Source of the DNA: Gammaproteobacteria bacterium
GTDB taxonomy: Bacteria; Pseudomonadota; Gammaproteobacteria; Steroidobacterales; Steroidobacteraceae
Direction of reading: 5' to 3'
Assembly: GCA_005878835.1 (NCBI GenBank)
Contig: VBMV01000053.1
Coordinates: forward strand, 1-64,000
Length of the DNA stretch: 64,000 nt
Below, piece after piece: positions 62,601 through 64,000 of this stretch. Both the position numbers and the translations under genes were made by a program. The notes beneath the pieces are model-generated. The model made no database searches, had not been told where the DNA came from, and worked only from the letters and a program-made list of their open reading frames with translations. Each line of letters starts with the position of its first letter. Position 1 is the first letter of the stretch.

Positions 62601-64000
62601 GCCGCAGTTCGATGCCGACGGCAACCCGATAGCCGGCACCCTGGACCCGACTCAAGCGGGCATCACCGGCACGATCGTCACCTGTCCGAAGTTCGAATCG
62701 GACGGCTCGACGCTGTCGCCGCTCGCGGGCCAGGCGGTGATCGCCAACCTGATGCCGGGACGGTACGGCGTGGTCGCGACGCCCGGAGCGGACCGGATCG
62801 CCCGCAGCGAGGAATGGCTGCAGACCAATACGCTCGACGGCCAGAAGGCGCACGACTCGTTCCTGCGCATCGGCGAGCCGAGCTTCTTCCAGGAATTCGG
62901 CCCGGCCGGCTACCACGTGTCGATCGGCTTTGCCAACCCGACGATCATCAACGCCCGCCTGCCGTTCGTCTGCGGCGGAGCCGATCCGACCGTCACGGGC
63001 AACTGCTCACCTGGCAATACGGTGACCGGGCTGGTCACGACGGAGCGCATGAGTCGCACGCCGGATGAGCGGCTGTACGCCAGCGGAACGAACGACAGCT
63101 TCGCCTTCACCCAGTGCTATGTGAGCCTCGGAGATCCCGACGGCGAGGATTTCGCGTTCACCAAATGCGACGGGTCGGGGCACTTCACGCTGACCGGGAT
63201 TCCGGACGGAGATTGGAGAATCACCGTATTCGACCAGTGGAACGACATGCTGGTGGACGGCCTGTCGACGCCCGTCAGGCTGGGAGCCGCGGGCACGGGC
63301 AACCTCTGCCCGGGCACAGGATCCACCCAGCGCTCCTGCAACATGGGTCAGATCGCGATGAACCAGTGGCAGGCGAACATCTACACCTCCACGTTTTTCG
63401 ACGCGAACGGCAACGGGGTCCGCGACAGCAACGAAACAGGCCTGTCGCTGGTGCCGACCAACATCCGCTTCCGCGACGGCAGCTTCTCGAATTTCAACAA
63501 TACGGACCTGGCCGGCAACGCCGGCTTCAACGAGATTTTCCCGCTGTTCAGCTGGTACGTGATCGAGACCGAGTCGACCCGCTTCAAGAACACCGGAATT
63601 CACGTGGTGTACGATGCGGGCGGGCCGGCCGATGGCACCTGCACCTCCACGACGGCGCCGTGCAAGAGCTCGGGGATCGCCGCGAACATGGCCAACACCT
63701 TCGAGACGGTGTCGGTGCCGGCGGCTCTGCGGGTTCCGGGCGCGGTCTATTGCGCGGATGCGGACTGCAGCACTCACCCCACTGGCATTCAGGGTGGTCC
63801 GGGCAGCAGCGATGCGCCGAGCGCCTGCACGATCAGCCCGACGACCGGTGCCACGAGCTGCACGGGGACTGCGCTCTCGACCGGCCGCATCGATCCGCCC
63901 TGGGTCACGAGCGAGGGCTGGCAGGGGTTCTCCGGACAGAACTCGTACCTCGAGTTCGGCAAGGCGCCCTTCCAGGCCGGCGAGAACGGCGGCATTTACG
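59623..64000 (+). CDS. Giant secreted protein C (set 2), partial at window end
   Basis: ATG 59623 opens a frame that runs to the window edge (about 1459 codons). It parallels the protein at 43085 from the signal peptide (VLLLASGVAFGQQVNLTAAG) through the cupredoxin-like domains (YLIESGTHPSIQGPMGLYGI), the Ig-like part, the VFVFEDDFPLNGEHD region and the SdrD-B-like segment (FFDANGNGVRDSNETG). It ends near a position corresponding to residue 1345 of C1. Some insertions are specific to set 2 (for example CGNPWNANGTANTTTYGTCY). The beta-helix part would lie outside the window. Confidence 0.82.
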   Translation, partial: MRSNNYKSVLKHAGLAATVLLLASGVAFGQQVNLTAAGTTTALPDGSVVPMWGYSCDAVQPTGSTATCAVLNTTAPAGSWSPVVITVPTGTDLQINLTNNLSFGTAPNNIPTSLVIVGQLGGGLGTPGSSTASPDHTRAQPVTWPIAADAAGVPLGTTVGSTLGTPPTQGPRVQSFSTEVAVGTPATLCWGVCATGGPALTPGTYLIESGTHPSIQGPMGLYGILVVTTAPSGTTAGTAYGTGATAVTYNADLPLLLSEIDPVQNLAVGKAVGTAGFNETNVWSGLYGGCGNPWNANGTANTTTYGTCYPPAVNYTPLYYLFNGRAFDKTNSSASLFAAAPGSTSAPVTGTVLVRLVNAGLRMHVPSIVGAQTGVAVAPATTPPSGFSLIAEDGNVLPGVPRVQSEVFMAAGKTNDVMINVPSATTALPIFDRELSLSANSIARDAGMLAYISVNGAALPTSGAFSAAATTAVANPDSYYLVGGKTLVVPDVGKGVVANDVNVNGVQVLVAPSAGTLALNPDGTFSYVPNSGTTSDSFTYCANGAVTAGVCASGISTTVTLAACTGSCLEAGSGITMHDTTFTANGTFLRIQPPGILAVDKDGAGYPLTVAMSAGNAPVASGGLTLSVDPNGGFSASASCTPTAPATSCPYTFTYYAQNSQGTVSSGSATVTVNFAPATGLSVVVLDGKDVLAAKTNPTITPNVITDYRWIIEEDRTFYVDPNCTTNPPAAGCPGATTAGLGTTGIVPTFGTNFHTSYMPLIAAGCTGQLSCEAGQMIFDSDPTSPTFGQHISAVCDLGNGVCRPDASASGFAQHSPGEVYLDPTKRYYLTIFPGDAGNPFANGNLSADCTNGTASATEPGACGHGMGGAPVRCTITPPATTCSFPTTASPLTVLTQPDPYPPSKLSVFVFEDDFPLNGEHDGGGGIDVIASQESGLGGFNITLFDDAGGTGDATGQMTYDMFNQPLVNSLAGTIDPATGLDACPVTKIPRIGPQFDADGNPIAGTLDPTQAGITGTIVTCPKFESDGSTLSPLAGQAVIANLMPGRYGVVATPGADRIARSEEWLQTNTLDGQKAHDSFLRIGEPSFFQEFGPAGYHVSIGFANPTIINARLPFVCGGADPTVTGNCSPGNTVTGLVTTERMSRTPDERLYASGTNDSFAFTQCYVSLGDPDGEDFAFTKCDGSGHFTLTGIPDGDWRITVFDQWNDMLVDGLSTPVRLGAAGTGNLCPGTGSTQRSCNMGQIAMNQWQANIYTSTFFDANGNGVRDSNETGLSLVPTNIRFRDGSFSNFNNTDLAGNAGFNEIFPLFSWYVIETESTRFKNTGIHVVYDAGGPADGTCTSTTAPCKSSGIAANMANTFETVSVPAALRVPGAVYCADADCSTHPTGIQGGPGSSDAPSACTISPTTGATSCTGTALSTGRIDPPWVTSEGWQGFSGQNSYLEFGKAPFQAGENGGIY

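Overview
The window is GC-rich Gram-negative DNA, most likely from a gammaproteobacterium related to the Nevskiales/Steroidobacteraceae/Xanthomonadales. This is inferred from the UrcA-family protein, the SagB-like dehydrogenase, NarL- and LytTR-type regulators, T2SS genes and GC-rich codon use. No rRNA, tRNA or CRISPR array was recognised.

Region 1 (1-15.9 kb) is an accessory zone full of scars. It opens with an operator-like palindrome and a frameshifted AbiEi/AbiEii-type toxin-antitoxin pair. Next on the minus strand are a beta-propeller lipoprotein, a 22-codon ORF, a vanadium-haloperoxidase-like enzyme and a tiny lipoprotein-like ORF. On the plus strand is a LytS/LytTR set: one normal sensor kinase, one pseudo-kinase that lacks the phospho-accepting His, a cupin and a LytTR regulator. 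A minus-strand group follows: winged-helix/FHA regulator, UrcA protein, SagB-like dehydrogenase with a small basic protein, and a Ser/Thr kinase with TPRs. A deletion-fused Phd/ParE remnant, a Tat-type amidase and an IS110 remnant close the region.

Region 2 (15.9-28.2 kb) holds metal handling and sensing. There is a CusB-like adaptor, a complete single-chain multicopper oxidase and, divergently, a CusA-like RND pump. A His-rich small membrane protein, a SLOG-domain membrane protein, and a NarX-type kinase flanked by two NarL-type regulators follow.

Region 3 (28.4-64 kb) is one plus-strand programme. It starts with a lytic transglycosylase and a variant type II secretion/type IV pilus-like machine: GspG, F, E, PilM/N/O/P-like proteins, a secretin with TPR and cohesin-like domains, and three more pseudopilins. 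Then comes a three-gene set A-B-C. A and B are multicopper-oxidase halves whose copper motifs are complementary, and C is a 3064-residue secreted protein with cupredoxin-like N-terminal domains, an SdrD-B-like domain, a beta-helix and ASPM/Hydin-type domains. Accessory genes follow: a small exported protein, a LolA-like protein, a SCO-type copper chaperone and a NarL-type regulator with Glu at the phosphorylation site. A second A-B-C set with the same gene order and spacing runs off the window end.

The main hypothesis is a dedicated secretion machine exporting a split, multi-chain multicopper oxidase with a giant partner, present in two tandem copies and matured with a SCO copper chaperone. 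By analogy with Geobacter OmpB/Oxp and MofA/MnxG-type oxidases, the role could be oxidation of extracellular metal or aromatic substrates. That function is inference.
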